Assembly (NCBI GenBank): GCA_942159475.1
Contig: OW804095.1
Span: 153,382,517-153,446,516, forward strand
Length of the DNA stretch: 64,000 bases
From: Sthenelais limicola
Lineage: Eukaryota > Annelida > Polychaeta > Phyllodocida > Sigalionidae
Direction: 5' to 3'
Below, one piece after another: positions 63,726 through 64,000 of this stretch (position 1 is the stretch's first letter; the number at the start of each line of letters is the position of its first letter). The notes under the pieces were generated by a model. It made no database searches. It saw only the letters and a list, made by a program, of their open reading frames with translations, and was not told the origin of the DNA. The position numbers were made by a program, and so were the translations under genes.

Positions 63726-64000
63726 TCAGCTCTCTGCCCCACTCTTGATATACCTCCCACTGTTAGTGTGGGTGTGGGCGTTATACGATCACAAACCAAC
63801 TTTATTTACTGAAAGACCTTCTTGAATTAAAATTCGAGATATAAAAAGATATAAAATTAGTGAAGTGTTGTAACTTTTTACTTTTCGTTAAGTAAACCGC
63901 AGTAACATTTGTGCGTGATTTTTCACCTGAATATTTTTTCATCTAAATTGATTTATTACAGTGGAAATCCCCATGTTGACAGTATGAGAATAGGCTGTAT
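63726..64000. other. No gene seen
   Basis: AT-rich intronic sequence to the window end. Confidence 0.5.

Larger units (their letters stand above)
49013..64000 (+). other. Septin intron following the alternative exon (to window end)
   Basis: The intron begins at the GTAAGT donor and runs out of the window. No exon with a GxxxxGKS/T P-loop was found. The LINE fragment and further repeats lie within it. Confidence 0.6.

Noticed and set aside
63958..64000. Septin P-loop exon starting after TTATTACAG at 63960
   Set aside because: The following bases translate to no GxxGKS/T motif in the required phase.

Overview
The window reads as invertebrate animal nuclear DNA: AT-rich, intron-dominated and crowded with transposon debris. 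It carries DIRS, Penelope-like and LINE retroelement sequence and several families of short inverted-repeat elements. A mollusc or another aquatic lophotrochozoan is my best guess, by analogy only; nothing fixes the species. Almost none of the open frames are genes. Host coding sequence amounts to four short exons from two genes.

Host genes. A minus-strand exon (8878-9036) is the first coding exon of a neurobeachin/LRBA-family BEACH protein, whose intron 1 fills 1-8877. Its start codon lies 389 bp from the start codon of a plus-strand SEPT6-group septin (exon 1 9426-9464, exon 2 11666-11798), so the two genes share a bidirectional promoter. About 37 kb downstream, a second septin exon (48676-49012) ends in the same seven residues, FNILCVG, at the same splice phase. 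Those residues are encoded with different synonymous codons. It looks like an alternative first exon that swaps the conserved septin N-terminus for a Gly/Val- and Pro/Lys-rich one. The remaining septin exons must lie beyond 64000.

Mobile DNA. The largest element, 23479-31910, is a DIRS1-type tyrosine-recombinase retrotransposon. It has ORF1 (one in-frame stop), RT/RNase H/DAM-like methyltransferase, a tyrosine recombinase, inverted terminal repeats and a complete internal complementary region matching both termini. A 3005-bp block carrying RT-RH-MT and YR is tandemly duplicated, apparently without any difference. The element sits inside an older copy of an inverted-repeat family (family A, about 20 copies). 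A second family (family C, about 11 copies) has long terminal inverted repeats and clear 4-bp target duplications. Other elements: a LINE 3' fragment (55484-56800) inserted in another family A copy; two Tc1/mariner-size elements; a 221-bp hairpin element; an element beginning CTGTAAACG; a fold-back element with about 73-bp arms; and two 55-bp insertions flanked by 12-bp direct repeats. A Penelope-type hammerhead ribozyme motif is at 685-736 (minus), and a second hammerhead core is at 18103-18128.

Simple and tandem repeats. There is a 71-bp minisatellite (2124-2829). A 52-bp minisatellite (about 52098-52659) is built from one end of family A. GA/TC-rich tracts and an unusually large number of poly(G)/poly(C) runs of 10-20 bp are scattered through the septin introns. 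The stretches described as empty were read by eye; very short exons or diverged non-coding RNAs could be missed.
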